Source of the DNA: Galbitalea sp036266835 | Lineage (GTDB): Bacteria; Actinomycetota; Actinomycetes; Actinomycetales; Microbacteriaceae | Reading direction: 5' to 3' | Assembly: GCA_036266835.1 (NCBI GenBank) | Contig: DATAXD010000001.1 | Location: forward strand, 1-64,000 | Length of the DNA: 64,000 nucleotides | Shown: piece by piece, positions 34,283 to 43,946 of the stretch | Layout of the letters: the number at the start of each line of letters is the position of its first letter | How positions within the stretch are numbered: position 1 is the stretch's first letter | Notes under the pieces: model-generated | The model's input: the letters and a program-made list of their open reading frames with translations, nothing else | Database searches by the model: none | Told to the model about the DNA's origin: nothing | Position numbers and translations under genes: made by a program

Positions 34283-34666
34283 GGGGAGGCAAACGGGCCG
34301 ACCGTACGCCGGGTTCTGTCCCGGGGCCAAGGCCCCATCGACGGCCATCTATCTACGATGTACGTTGCCGCACACCTCTAGCGGTCTACCCGGAAACTAG
34401 ACGAGCCGCCCGTAACGTTTCCTGTCTGACCTTGCTCCGGACGAGGTTTACCCAGCCAGCCCGATCACTCGGGCTGCTGGTGGTCTCTTACACCACCGTT
34501 TCACCCTTACCTGCCGCCGAAGCGGCTGGCGGTCTGCTTTCTGTTGCACTTTCTCGCGGATTGCTCCGGGTGGGTGTTACCCACCGCCCTGCTCTATGGA
34601 GCCCGGACGTTCCTCGGTGCCTCCTTGCGAAGACAACGTGACCGTCTCATCGACCCGTTTGCTGCC
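34283..34666 (-). ncRNA. rnpB: RNase P RNA (type A)
   Basis: Catalytic RNA that matures tRNA 5' ends. On the minus strand the conserved elements run in order: a 5' P1 strand GCAAACGGGTC, the P4-type GAAAGTGCAACAGAAAG-like region, CCCACCCGGAGCAATCC, the CR region GGTCAGACAGGAAAC, and near the 3' end ACAGAACCCGGCGTACGG. The 3' strand GGCCCGTTTGC then closes P1. Length ~385 nt fits type A. Ends are estimated from P1 pairing. TAGCCT on the minus strand at 34671-34676 is a plausible -10. Confidence 0.92.
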
Positions 34667-34689
34667 CCAAGGCTACTGGAAGTCCCGAG

Positions 34690-35154
34690 TTACTCGAAGG
34701 CGACCGTTCGCTTCTGCTCCCCCGAGGGCCCGCGAAGGAACGACTGCTTCTTATCCATCGCCTCGTTGGCGATGCGGTCGGCACGAGAGTTGTCCATGCG
34801 CGGCATCCACTCGAAACTCACCGGCGTGCCGGTCAGCAGCCGGCGGGCTTCGGCGGCCAGATCGGCCATGTCCGGGTGCTTGATCTTCCAGCGTCCGCTC
34901 ATCTGCTCGATCACCAGCTTCGAGTCCATGCGGATGTGCAGGTTCGCGCTCCCGTCAATCTCGAGCGCCTTACGGATGCCGGCGATCAGCCCCCGGTACT
35001 CGGCGACGTTGTTGGAGGCGATCCCCACATAGGTCCCGACCTCGGCGAGCACCTCGCCCGTTGCGGCATCAATTACGATCGACCCACTTCCGGCCACTCC
35101 CGGATTGCCGCGTGACCCGCCGTCGGCCTCCACAATGAGCTCCCGAGGGGCCAT
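34690..35154 (-). CDS. RNase HI-like (reverse-transcriptase-like) protein
   Basis: Protein of 154 aa with the RNase H fold and the acidic set in EADGGSRGNPG (Asp), SNNVAEYRGL (Glu), IRMDSKLVIEQM (Asp) and NSRADRIANEAM (Asp). It is the stand-alone actinobacterial RNase HI type that elsewhere can be fused to a phosphatase domain. Likely cleaves RNA in RNA-DNA hybrids. Its ATG overlaps the stop of the upstream gene by 1 nt (TGATG), so the pair is coupled. Confidence 0.9.
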   Translation of the reverse strand: MAPRELIVEADGGSRGNPGVAGSGSIVIDAATGEVLAEVGTYVGIASNNVAEYRGLIAGIRKALEIDGSANLHIRMDSKLVIEQMSGRWKIKHPDMADLAAEARRLLTGTPVSFEWMPRMDNSRADRIANEAMDKKQSFLRGPSGEQKRTVAFE

Positions 35155-35894
35155 CAGATTCCGGACTCCGCGGTGCGCACCAGAATTGCGTTCGAATCCG
35201 GGCAGAGGATCACGTCATCGGGCGAGGCTGCGCGGATTGCGACCATGTCGCTTTCGTTGAGCTTCACACCGCTGGCGGATGAGACTCCGCCTCGCAACAG
35301 AGACGCCCCGCTGCCATAGCGCTCCCGTTGCTTTTCGTACAGCGCCAGTAGCTCCGGAGTGACTTTCGCGGTCAGGTCGCTCCGGCTGGCGGCTGCGGCA
35401 GCTCGCTCGGCATCGAAGGTCTTCATTGCGGCGTCGCGCTCGCCCTCGACATCGGCCATCCGACCCTGCAGCACGCCCGCTTGCTCCCCCAGGTGACCGA
35501 CGACGGCATCCTGCTGCTCGACTTTCTCCATGACCGTGAGCTCGATCTCCTCGAGGTCGAACTGCCGCTTTCTCAGAGCGGTGAGCTCCTGCTCCAGTGC
35601 CGCGACATCCTTGACGGAGGACGATGCCTGCAGGCGAGCCGAGTCGCGCGTAATCCGCGCCTCGACAACGTGTACGTCCGACTCGACGCGCTTGAGTTCG
35701 ATCCGGGCGTCCTCGAGGACTCCCTTCTGCTCGGCGAGGGTGACCAGCAACTCCGAGTTCTCGACGGCAAGCTGCTGTAGTACCGCGTGTTCGGGAAGGC
35801 TCTTCGCGCGATGATCGAGCTGCTGAAGTCGGGTGTCGATCGACTGGATGTCGAGCAGCAGCGCCTGTTCGTCCTGGCTTGCCTTCAATGCCAT
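35154..35894 (-). CDS. Coiled-coil protein of the C4-type zinc-ribbon family with lost cysteines
   Basis: Protein of 246 aa with a long coiled coil (about residues 10-185) and a C-terminal domain matching the bacterial CT398-like zinc-ribbon family, usually encoded next to Nif3 and RNase HI as here. Where relatives have two CxxC pairs, this one reads GVSSASGVKLN and VILCPDSNAILV, leaving a single Cys. Zinc binding is thus probably lost while the fold position is kept (RAASPDDVILC). Function unknown. ATG 35894; 69 bp after the Nif3 stop. Confidence 0.85.
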   Translation of the reverse strand: MALKASQDEQALLLDIQSIDTRLQQLDHRAKSLPEHAVLQQLAVENSELLVTLAEQKGVLEDARIELKRVESDVHVVEARITRDSARLQASSSVKDVAALEQELTALRKRQFDLEEIELTVMEKVEQQDAVVGHLGEQAGVLQGRMADVEGERDAAMKTFDAERAAAAASRSDLTAKVTPELLALYEKQRERYGSGASLLRGGVSSASGVKLNESDMVAIRAASPDDVILCPDSNAILVRTAESGI

Positions 35895-35963
35895 CTCTGG
35901 TTCACCCGTTCCCCGGAATCTTTAGGTTTCTCAACGCTAATGGCTCGAATCGCTGCCGTGGGG

Positions 35964-36782
35964 TCACTGCACTACCGCGAAATCCCACGGATCGGTCCGA
36001 ATTTCGCTGACCGTAACGGCTACACCCGGCAGCGCCGCGCGCAACTGTTCGGCGGCTACATCCAGCCAGAGCCATTCGCTTGCCCAGTGTGACACGTCAA
36101 TGAGTGCCGTACCGCGAGCGAATCTCGCGTTTTCGCGAAACTCGGATGCCGGGTGGTGGCGCAGGTCCGACGTGATGTAGACGTCTGCCTCGAGCACCGC
36201 GCGCTCGGACAGATAAGCATCGCCCGCACCCGCGCAGAGGGCGATCGTCTCCACGGGCGCGTCGTACTCCCCCGACACGCGAACTCCGCCTGCCGTCGGC
36301 GGGAGTATATCGGCGAGCTGGCGGGCGAGCCGCCCCACTGTCGTTGGCACAACGAGGCGTCCGACCCGCCCGATGCCGCCGGCAGCGGACCCGCCGGGCA
36401 CGAGCGGCCGCACGTCAGTGAGCCCAAGTTTGGCTGCGAGCGTCGCCGAGGTTCCCGTCTCGACGACATCCGCGTTGGTGTGCGCAGTCAGAAGTGCGCA
36501 GTTCGCGCGGATGAGTCGCGCGACGAGCGCGCCCTTGTAGCGATCCTCGGCCACCGTCGAGACACCGCGCAGCAACAGTGGGTGGTGCGAAAAGAGCAGA
36601 TCCGTTTTCGCCGCGATCGCCTCGTCAACCGTGTCGACCACGGCGTCCACGCTGAGCATGATCCGCGCGACTTTGGACGCGCGATCACCGGAAACCAGCC
36701 CAACTGCGTCCCAGGATTCGGCTCCGGCACTTGGCCAGAGATCCTCGGCGACAGCGAGGACATCAGCGACTGTGGTGGTCAC
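35964..36782 (-). CDS. Nif3-like dinuclear metal centre protein
   Basis: Nif3/YqfO (YbgI) family protein of 272 aa, forming toroidal hexamers with two metals per subunit. Metal ligands appear in FSHHPLL, AHTNADV and the C-terminal DVSHWASEW with a following Glu. ESWDAVGLVSGD is the family N-terminus. Molecular role not settled (GTP cyclohydrolase-like or hydrolase activities have been proposed). The GTG start at 36782 is preceded by TAGACT with a 6-nt gap; this hexamer includes the stop codon of the upstream permease. Confidence 0.9.
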   Translation of the reverse strand: MTTTVADVLAVAEDLWPSAGAESWDAVGLVSGDRASKVARIMLSVDAVVDTVDEAIAAKTDLLFSHHPLLLRGVSTVAEDRYKGALVARLIRANCALLTAHTNADVVETGTSATLAAKLGLTDVRPLVPGGSAAGGIGRVGRLVVPTTVGRLARQLADILPPTAGGVRVSGEYDAPVETIALCAGAGDAYLSERAVLEADVYITSDLRHHPASEFRENARFARGTALIDVSHWASEWLWLDVAAEQLRAALPGVAVTVSEIRTDPWDFAVVQ

Positions 36783-36788
36783 TAAGCC

Positions 36789-36794
36789 AGTCTA
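36789..36794 (-). promoter_or_regulatory. -10 hexamer of Nif3 gene inside the permease stop codon
   Basis: TAGACT on the minus strand, 6 nt before GTG 36782. Its first three bases are the TAG stop of the upstream permease. Confidence 0.45.
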
Positions 36795-39700
36795 TTCGGG
36801 TGCCTGGTCGACCTTTTCCTGCTTGCGGATCGCGCTGACGCCGGCAGCGGCGGAGATCACCAACCCGAGTACGAGCGCGAGCAGGACGCCGAAATCACTC
36901 CCCGCTATGGGACCGGACAGCGGGATCCCTAGCGCTGTGAACCCATAGCCTTCCCAGGTCAGTCCCGGTGCCGTCGCGCTCAGGAATCCGTATCCAATCG
37001 CGGTCACCCCGATGAGGGCAACCAGATTGCCCCATCTCGCATCCGGGTAAAGGCCACCGCGTGCGAGAAGCGACTTCGCGTCGAGCGGAGCCTTGCGGAT
37101 CATCACTTCGGCGCCGAAGATGCCGACCCATGCAGCGATTGGAACAGCGACCGTGGTGGAGAAGTCGCGAATCAGTTGCTCGAAGTTCGTCACCGACACC
37201 GCGATGAAGAGTGCGATCACGATGACCAGCACCGCCACCAGGAGGGTGGCAAGAGAACGACTGAGCCGAAGTCCCGCCGCCTGAAGCGCGAAGCCGCCCG
37301 AGTACATGGCAAGCACGACGCCGGAGAGCAGACTCAAAGTGGTCGCGGCCAGCAACGGAACCGGGTACCACACCGGCAGAAGACTTCCCAGGGATTCAAG
37401 GGGGTCGCCCGCGATCTTTTCAGCCAGCGTCGGGCTGGATGCCGCGAGCAGAGCCCCGTATCCGATGAGGACGAACGTCGGTAGGGCCGCGCCGAAACTC
37501 GCCCAGAGTACGGAGGCGGCACCCGACGAACCTGCGCGCTGGTACCTCGCAACATCCGCACCGGTGTTCGCCCAGGAGAGCCCCACGAAGCTGAATACGA
37601 GTACGGCACCGGTTAGCGCGAGGATCCACGGACCATCGGGCTGGGTGAGCGCTGTGGCGATGTTGACGTACTTCAAGGTGAGCAGGATGAATCCGGCGAT
37701 GGTGATAGCAGACACGACACTGATCACCAGTTGAGCAACCGCGATAAGCGCATATCCGAAGAATGCGATCACGGTGGCAATCACGAAGACGACCGACATG
37801 GCGACAATCGTCAACTGCGAGCTGTCGAAGCCATCTGCAAGTTGAGCGCCGATGAGGATGTCGGCGGTCCCCGCACCAAGAATCCAGAGCAGTGCTGCCG
37901 CCCAGAACAGGCGGCTCAGCAGGGCAAGGATCGCGGGAAGGATGTTGCCGACGACGCCGAACGTGGCTCTCGATGCGACCATGGTCGGCTGCCCGCTTCG
38001 TTTGCCGGCAAGGGTAGCCAGACCCAGCGGGAAGAACGAGAGCGCAACTCCGGCGAGGGTCGCGACGATGGCCTGCCGAAGGCTGACGCCGAGGGCGAAA
38101 ATGATCGTCCCAAAGATAATCGCGACAATCGAAGAGTTCGCGGCGAACCACAGCCAGAACAGTCGAGCGGATCGGCCGACTCGCTGATCGAGCGGCGTGG
38201 GCTCGAGGCCAACGCGCTCAGCCGGCGAAATCCTCGGACGCTCGAGCGCCGGCGGTGGGTCGGGTGCCGGCTCCGGCTCGGGCGGCGGCAGCACACGGAT
38301 CGGCCGCGACTCGACCGACACGTACTCGGGAACAACGGCAACTCCGGCAGTATCGACGCTTACCGGCCCGCCGGCGCTTCCGAAGATACTGTCTGAGGGG
38401 TCAACCGCGTCATCGCGCTCGACCCCTTCTCCAAAAGGGCGGCGACCTGCCGATCCATCGGTGGCCGCATCGGAACCCGCGGGCGGATCCGGCGGGATCC
38501 ACTCGGAACTTTCCGCCGGCGGATTCGGCGAACCCGACCCCGCAAGCAGGTCATCGAAACCGGATGGCGCGGCCGTCGGCGCGTCGGGCGCGCTGGGCGT
38601 GACCGGCAGACTTGTACCGGGAGTCGCCGCGGCGTCGGCCGCATCCGGCTCGGCCGGCGGGGCCTCGGCCGCGGGTGAGTCGCTCGCGGCCCGGTACAGC
38701 GCCTCCAGTCCGTCCGCCGGCAGTGGTTCGACCAGTGCGGGCGGTTCCAGGAACGCGGGCGCATCCGGGATAGACGGCGGGGGGACGAAACTGAGGTCGC
38801 GTGGGTCTGCGGGCGGAGAGAAAGTGTCGGACTCCAGGACGTCGGTTGGTGGCGCGAAGCCGGCGAACGGCCCATCCTCCGAAGGCGGTGGCGGTACATC
38901 GAGCGCTCTGTCGTCGTTCGATGGGAATTCCGGTGGAGCGAGCGTGGCGAACGGCTCCTGGTCGGGAGGGGCAAGGTCGTAGACCGACTCATCGACAGGC
39001 GGCGCGAGATCCTCCGCGAGCTCTTCCGCAGGCGGCGCGAAACTAAACACCGGCTCTTCGCTCGGAGGCGCGAGGCTCGGGATCGGCTCGTCCAATGGCG
39101 GCGCGAAACTGGCAAGTGGCTCGTCACTTGGCGGCGCGACCGGCTCGGTCACGGGCCACGCGTCAGCTGGCGATTCAGCGGCGGCGGGTGCCGACGGCAC
39201 CTCGGGTGCGGCGCCCGCGAGCTCCGCGCGGGCGCGGGCTACTTCGGCGAGAGCCTCCGGCGTACCGATGGCCTGCATCGCGGACTCCCACGTCGCGAAT
39301 TCCTGCGCCTCCTGCTCACGCAGATGAAGCTGTGCCTGCAGCTGTTCGATTGCGTTGAGGGTCGCAGACTGCTGCGAGTCGTCCCCGGTCGAGCGCGCGG
39401 GGTCGTCGTCATCGAGCGCGCGTCGACGCGGCCGGGAATCGGACTGGCTCCCGACGCCGTCGCTGGATGTCGCCGCGGGCGACTCGTATCCCGGCGGTGG
39501 CGGAGCATCCGCGGCAGGCACCGTCGGGGCGGGCGCACCGCGATAGAGCTCTCGAAGCGCCTCCGGGTCAGTGGTCTGCGGGAATCCGCCGACCTGGTCC
39601 GAGCCGTCTGCGGCGGGATCGGGGAATGCGGTCGGAGGCGGGAACGAGCCGGTCGCTGGCGCGAACGAAGGCGCGTTCGGGGCGAACGGGTCCTCAAGAA

Positions 39701-40205
39701 TCGGCGAGGGTGCGGGTGCATCGCTCGGAGGCGTCGTTGGCTGGCCGAACAGCGGGCTCGCCCAGTCGGGAGGCCCGACCGGAATCGCCGCCTCGGGCTC
39801 GGTGGGTCCAGGCTCGGCGGGTACAGGCTCGGCGGGCGCAGGCTCGGCGGGTCCAGGCTCGGTGGATACAGGTGGAGCGCTCGGCGGAACCGGTGCCGAG
39901 GGAACAGATGGAGCTCCAGGGGCTTCCGGCTGCGGTTCCGGAATCGTCGCTGCCGACGGTGCGATCGATTCCGCCGCCGCGGGAGGCGCGGCAGGTGGCT
40001 GAACCGGGATGGGGCCGGATGCAACCCGCGCCAGTTCGGCTGCCAGTGCGGCCGCGATCGCGTCGTCATTGAAGACGCTGGCGGCAGCCTCGAGCGAGTC
40101 GGCGTCCGTTGGTGCAGGCGTGAAATTCGAGCGGCGAGGACCGGTCGGGGCAAGAAGCTCCTCAGGGCCGGGCACAGCCCGAACGTCGTCGTCGTCGTCA
40201 GCCAT
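36792..40205 (-). CDS. NCS1-type cytosine/purine permease with giant repeat-rich N-terminal extension
   Basis: A 1137-aa protein. Residues ~665-1137 form a 12-helix permease of the nucleobase:cation symporter-1 type (PLDQRVGRSARLFWLWFAANSS, SRATFGVVGNILPA, SWANTGADVARYQR), a complete transporter by family length. Residues 1-660 are predicted disordered and rich in Pro, Ala, Glu and Asp. They carry PAEP/PGPAEP runs (~110-140), one short helical segment (LNAIEQLQAQLHLREQEAQ, ~280) and a series of ~12-residue units of type APPxxEPxxxF/L (~365-490). No cleavage signal is seen, so the tail is cytosolic. Substrate unknown. TAGAAT lies 6 nt before the ATG. Confidence 0.8.
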   Translation of the reverse strand: MADDDDDVRAVPGPEELLAPTGPRRSNFTPAPTDADSLEAAASVFNDDAIAAALAAELARVASGPIPVQPPAAPPAAAESIAPSAATIPEPQPEAPGAPSVPSAPVPPSAPPVSTEPGPAEPAPAEPVPAEPGPTEPEAAIPVGPPDWASPLFGQPTTPPSDAPAPSPILEDPFAPNAPSFAPATGSFPPPTAFPDPAADGSDQVGGFPQTTDPEALRELYRGAPAPTVPAADAPPPPGYESPAATSSDGVGSQSDSRPRRRALDDDDPARSTGDDSQQSATLNAIEQLQAQLHLREQEAQEFATWESAMQAIGTPEALAEVARARAELAGAAPEVPSAPAAAESPADAWPVTEPVAPPSDEPLASFAPPLDEPIPSLAPPSEEPVFSFAPPAEELAEDLAPPVDESVYDLAPPDQEPFATLAPPEFPSNDDRALDVPPPPSEDGPFAGFAPPTDVLESDTFSPPADPRDLSFVPPPSIPDAPAFLEPPALVEPLPADGLEALYRAASDSPAAEAPPAEPDAADAAATPGTSLPVTPSAPDAPTAAPSGFDDLLAGSGSPNPPAESSEWIPPDPPAGSDAATDGSAGRRPFGEGVERDDAVDPSDSIFGSAGGPVSVDTAGVAVVPEYVSVESRPIRVLPPPEPEPAPDPPPALERPRISPAERVGLEPTPLDQRVGRSARLFWLWFAANSSIVAIIFGTIIFALGVSLRQAIVATLAGVALSFFPLGLATLAGKRSGQPTMVASRATFGVVGNILPAILALLSRLFWAAALLWILGAGTADILIGAQLADGFDSSQLTIVAMSVVFVIATVIAFFGYALIAVAQLVISVVSAITIAGFILLTLKYVNIATALTQPDGPWILALTGAVLVFSFVGLSWANTGADVARYQRAGSSGAASVLWASFGAALPTFVLIGYGALLAASSPTLAEKIAGDPLESLGSLLPVWYPVPLLAATTLSLLSGVVLAMYSGGFALQAAGLRLSRSLATLLVAVLVIVIALFIAVSVTNFEQLIRDFSTTVAVPIAAWVGIFGAEVMIRKAPLDAKSLLARGGLYPDARWGNLVALIGVTAIGYGFLSATAPGLTWEGYGFTALGIPLSGPIAGSDFGVLLALVLGLVISAAAGVSAIRKQEKVDQAPE
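38780..39150. repeat. Tandem-like APP repeat region in permease tail
   Basis: Encodes about ten degenerate units with the core (F/L)-A-P-P-x-x-E-P and 9-14 residues of period, on the minus strand. DNA identity between units is partial (GGCGCGA and similar recur), so these are old or selected repeats rather than a recent expansion. Confidence 0.6.
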
Positions 40206-40211
40206 TCCAAA

Positions 40212-40217
40212 ATTCTA
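40212..40217 (-). promoter_or_regulatory. -10 hexamer of the permease gene (leaderless)
   Basis: TAGAAT on the minus strand, 6 nt before ATG 40205. Confidence 0.5.
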
Positions 40218-40294
40218 CTTAGGACGGCTCACTTTTGGCGGCTGGACGAGCCGGGTTCTGCCCAGAACTAGGGTGCGGGTTCCGGACGCGAGTG

Positions 40295-40323
40295 TTGACA
40301 GCTCACCATTACCGATATATCGT
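40295..40323 (+). promoter_or_regulatory. padR promoter with palindromic operator
   Basis: TTGACA (-35) at 40295-40300, a 17-bp spacer and TATCGT at 40318-40323. The perfect palindrome CGATATATCG (40313-40322) covers the -10, as expected for autorepression by the PadR protein encoded next door. Confidence 0.5.
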
Positions 40324-40383
40324 TACCATGTCGTTGAATTCTTCACGACCCACTTTAACAATTTCCTCGAAAGGAAAACAATC

Positions 40384-41004
40384 ATGAGAAGCGAATTCAC
40401 CATTCGACACCACCACGATCCGTCCGACCAGGCACACGACCATCCGCACGATCGCGGCCGCGGCCGTTCGCGGGGTTGGGACGGCTTCGGATCCGCCGGC
40501 GCGGGCTTTGGCGGACCCGGCTTTGGCGGTTTCGGTCCGCGCGGATTCATGCCGCCCGGGCCCCAGCGCAAGCGGCGCGGCGATGTTCGTGTCGCGATCC
40601 TGTCGTTGCTGGCCGAACAGCCGCGCAACGGCTACGGACTGATCAAGGAAATCACCGACCGGTCGGGCGGTACCTGGTATCCGAGCCCGGGCTCGATCTA
40701 CCCGACCCTCCAGCAGCTCGTCGACGAAGAGCTGATCGAGTCGGTAGGCGAAGGAAAACGCACAGACTTTCAGCTCACAGATGCGGGGAAGGCATGGGTC
40801 GAAGCCCACGCAGACGAACTCTCCCGAGTCTGGCAGAGCTCCGACGAGCGCATCCAGGCCGACTCGGGACTTCACGAAAGCATCGCGAAACTGATGGGCG
40901 TCATCCACCAGTTGCGCTTTGCCGGGAGCGACGAGCAGCGTGCACAGGCGATCGAGAAGATTGACGAGTTGCGCCGAGCGCTCTACGCGATTCTTGCCGA
41001 CTGA
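40384..41004 (+). CDS. PadR family transcriptional regulator with His/Gly-rich N-terminus
   Basis: Regulator of 206 aa. The N-terminal ~65 residues are His/Asp-rich (RHHHDPSDQAHDHPHD) then Gly/Phe-rich. The PadR winged helix follows (GDVRVAILSLLAEQPRNGYGLIKEI, TWYPSPGSIYPTLQQLVDEELIES, YQLTD-like FQLTDAGKAW) and a C-terminal helical dimerisation region ends the protein. The His-rich tail could bind metal, but this is inference. AAAGGA lies 9-14 nt upstream of ATG 40384. It diverges from the giant permease gene (178 bp between starts). Confidence 0.88.
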   Translation: MRSEFTIRHHHDPSDQAHDHPHDRGRGRSRGWDGFGSAGAGFGGPGFGGFGPRGFMPPGPQRKRRGDVRVAILSLLAEQPRNGYGLIKEITDRSGGTWYPSPGSIYPTLQQLVDEELIESVGEGKRTDFQLTDAGKAWVEAHADELSRVWQSSDERIQADSGLHESIAKLMGVIHQLRFAGSDEQRAQAIEKIDELRRALYAILAD

Positions 41005-41066
41005 GCGGATTTGGCGGTAAATGCAACAAACTCTGCGACACGGCCAATTCTCTTCGCACGCGATGC

Positions 41067-41096
41067 TTGAACTTGTTGTTCGCGCGGGAGTAATGT
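41067..41096 (+). promoter_or_regulatory. Promoter of the acetate permease gene
   Basis: TTGAAC (41067-41072), 18-bp spacer, TAATGT (41091-41096), 48 bp before the start codon. Confidence 0.5.
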
Positions 41097-41144
41097 CCGG
41101 TCGTAGAGTCTGGCAATGATGCCGGGCCAAAGAAGGAGTTGAAA

Positions 41145-41729
41145 ATGACCGCTGTTAACAACTCGGAAGCTGCCCCCGTCGCTCGGTTCGCCGATCCGGC
41201 CGGTCTCGGTTTGGCAGGTTTCGGCATTACCACCCTCATCCTCAGCCTCGCGAACTCGAACCTGGTTCCCGGCGCCGCGAGCGGGGTGTTCGGAATGGCG
41301 CTCTTCTACGGCGGCATTGCACAGCTCGTCGCCGGAATCTGGGAGTTCGCGAACAAGAACACGTTCGGAGCGACAGCGTTCACCTCATACGGCGCGTTCT
41401 GGCTGGCCTTCTGGTTCCTGGCTGACACCGGCCAGAAGCTGGACACGGATGCTGTCGGAACGTTCCTGCTCGGCTGGACGATCTTCACGGCATACATGAC
41501 CATCGCCGCCGTCAAGACGAACATGGTCATCCTGCTGGTCTTCATCGCCCTGACGCTGACGTTCCTGTTCCTGACCATCGGAGCATGGGGTGCGGGCAAC
41601 GCGACGATGAGCCACGTTGGCGGCTACCTCGGAATCCTGACCGCGATCCTCGCGCTCTACGGGTCCTTCGCCACTGTGATGAACGCGACGTGGAAGCGAG
41701 TTGTGCTTCCGGTCATGCCCGCCAAGTAG
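41145..41729 (+). CDS. satP: Acetate uptake transporter, GPR1/FUN34/YaaH family
   Basis: Six-helix membrane protein of 194 aa. The family signature is in FADPAGLGLAGFGITTLILSL (N-P-A-P-L-G-L type), followed by GMALFYGGIAQLVAGIWEF and NTFGATAFTSYGAFWLAF, which form the acetate path in SatP proteins. ATG 41145 has AAGGAG at 41133-41138. The neighbouring acs gene 180 bp downstream makes acetate import and activation a coherent pair; a hairpin between them suggests separate transcripts. Confidence 0.9.
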   Translation: MTAVNNSEAAPVARFADPAGLGLAGFGITTLILSLANSNLVPGAASGVFGMALFYGGIAQLVAGIWEFANKNTFGATAFTSYGAFWLAFWFLADTGQKLDTDAVGTFLLGWTIFTAYMTIAAVKTNMVILLVFIALTLTFLFLTIGAWGAGNATMSHVGGYLGILTAILALYGSFATVMNATWKRVVLPVMPAK

Positions 41730-41765
41730 GTCGAACCGAACAAGATCAACTAGCACGTTCTGCCG

Positions 41766-41796
41766 ATGCGGGAGGGAAAGAAAATTCCTCCCGCAT
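41766..41796 (+). terminator. Hairpin after satP
   Basis: ATGCGGGAGG / CCTCCCGCAT, 10 perfect base pairs around an 11-nt A-rich loop, followed by TTGGCGTTTATT. Likely intrinsic terminator or attenuator between satP and acs. Confidence 0.6.
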
Positions 41797-41909
41797 TGGC
41801 GTTTATTGCGTTGCACAGACGTGGGGATGCGCGCAACCGGTCGGGTGGCTAACGTGGAAGCGGGCCGCTCACTCAACATAAATTCACACAAGGGACAAAC
41901 AGTTCAAAG

Positions 41910-43883
<1,974 letters not shown>

Positions 43884-43902
43884 CGCCACCGGCGAGTAAC
43901 TT

Positions 43903-43943
43903 GTGTTGGTGGGCGAGTGAGTTGATCGCCCGCCCACCAACAC
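43903..43943. terminator. Perfect 13-bp stem between acs and the next start codon
   Basis: GTGTTGGTGGGCG / CGCCCACCAACAC with a 15-nt loop, starting 19 nt after acs and ending 3 nt before GTG 43947. No T-run follows on the plus strand. Could be a transcript end for acs or a structure that controls translation of the following gene. Confidence 0.5.
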
Positions 43944-43946
43944 GTC

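Noticed and set aside
39324..40271. Arg-rich open frame antisense to the permease tail
   Set aside because: Low-complexity reverse reading of Pro/Ala/Glu repeats; the minus-strand frame has start, promoter and fused permease.
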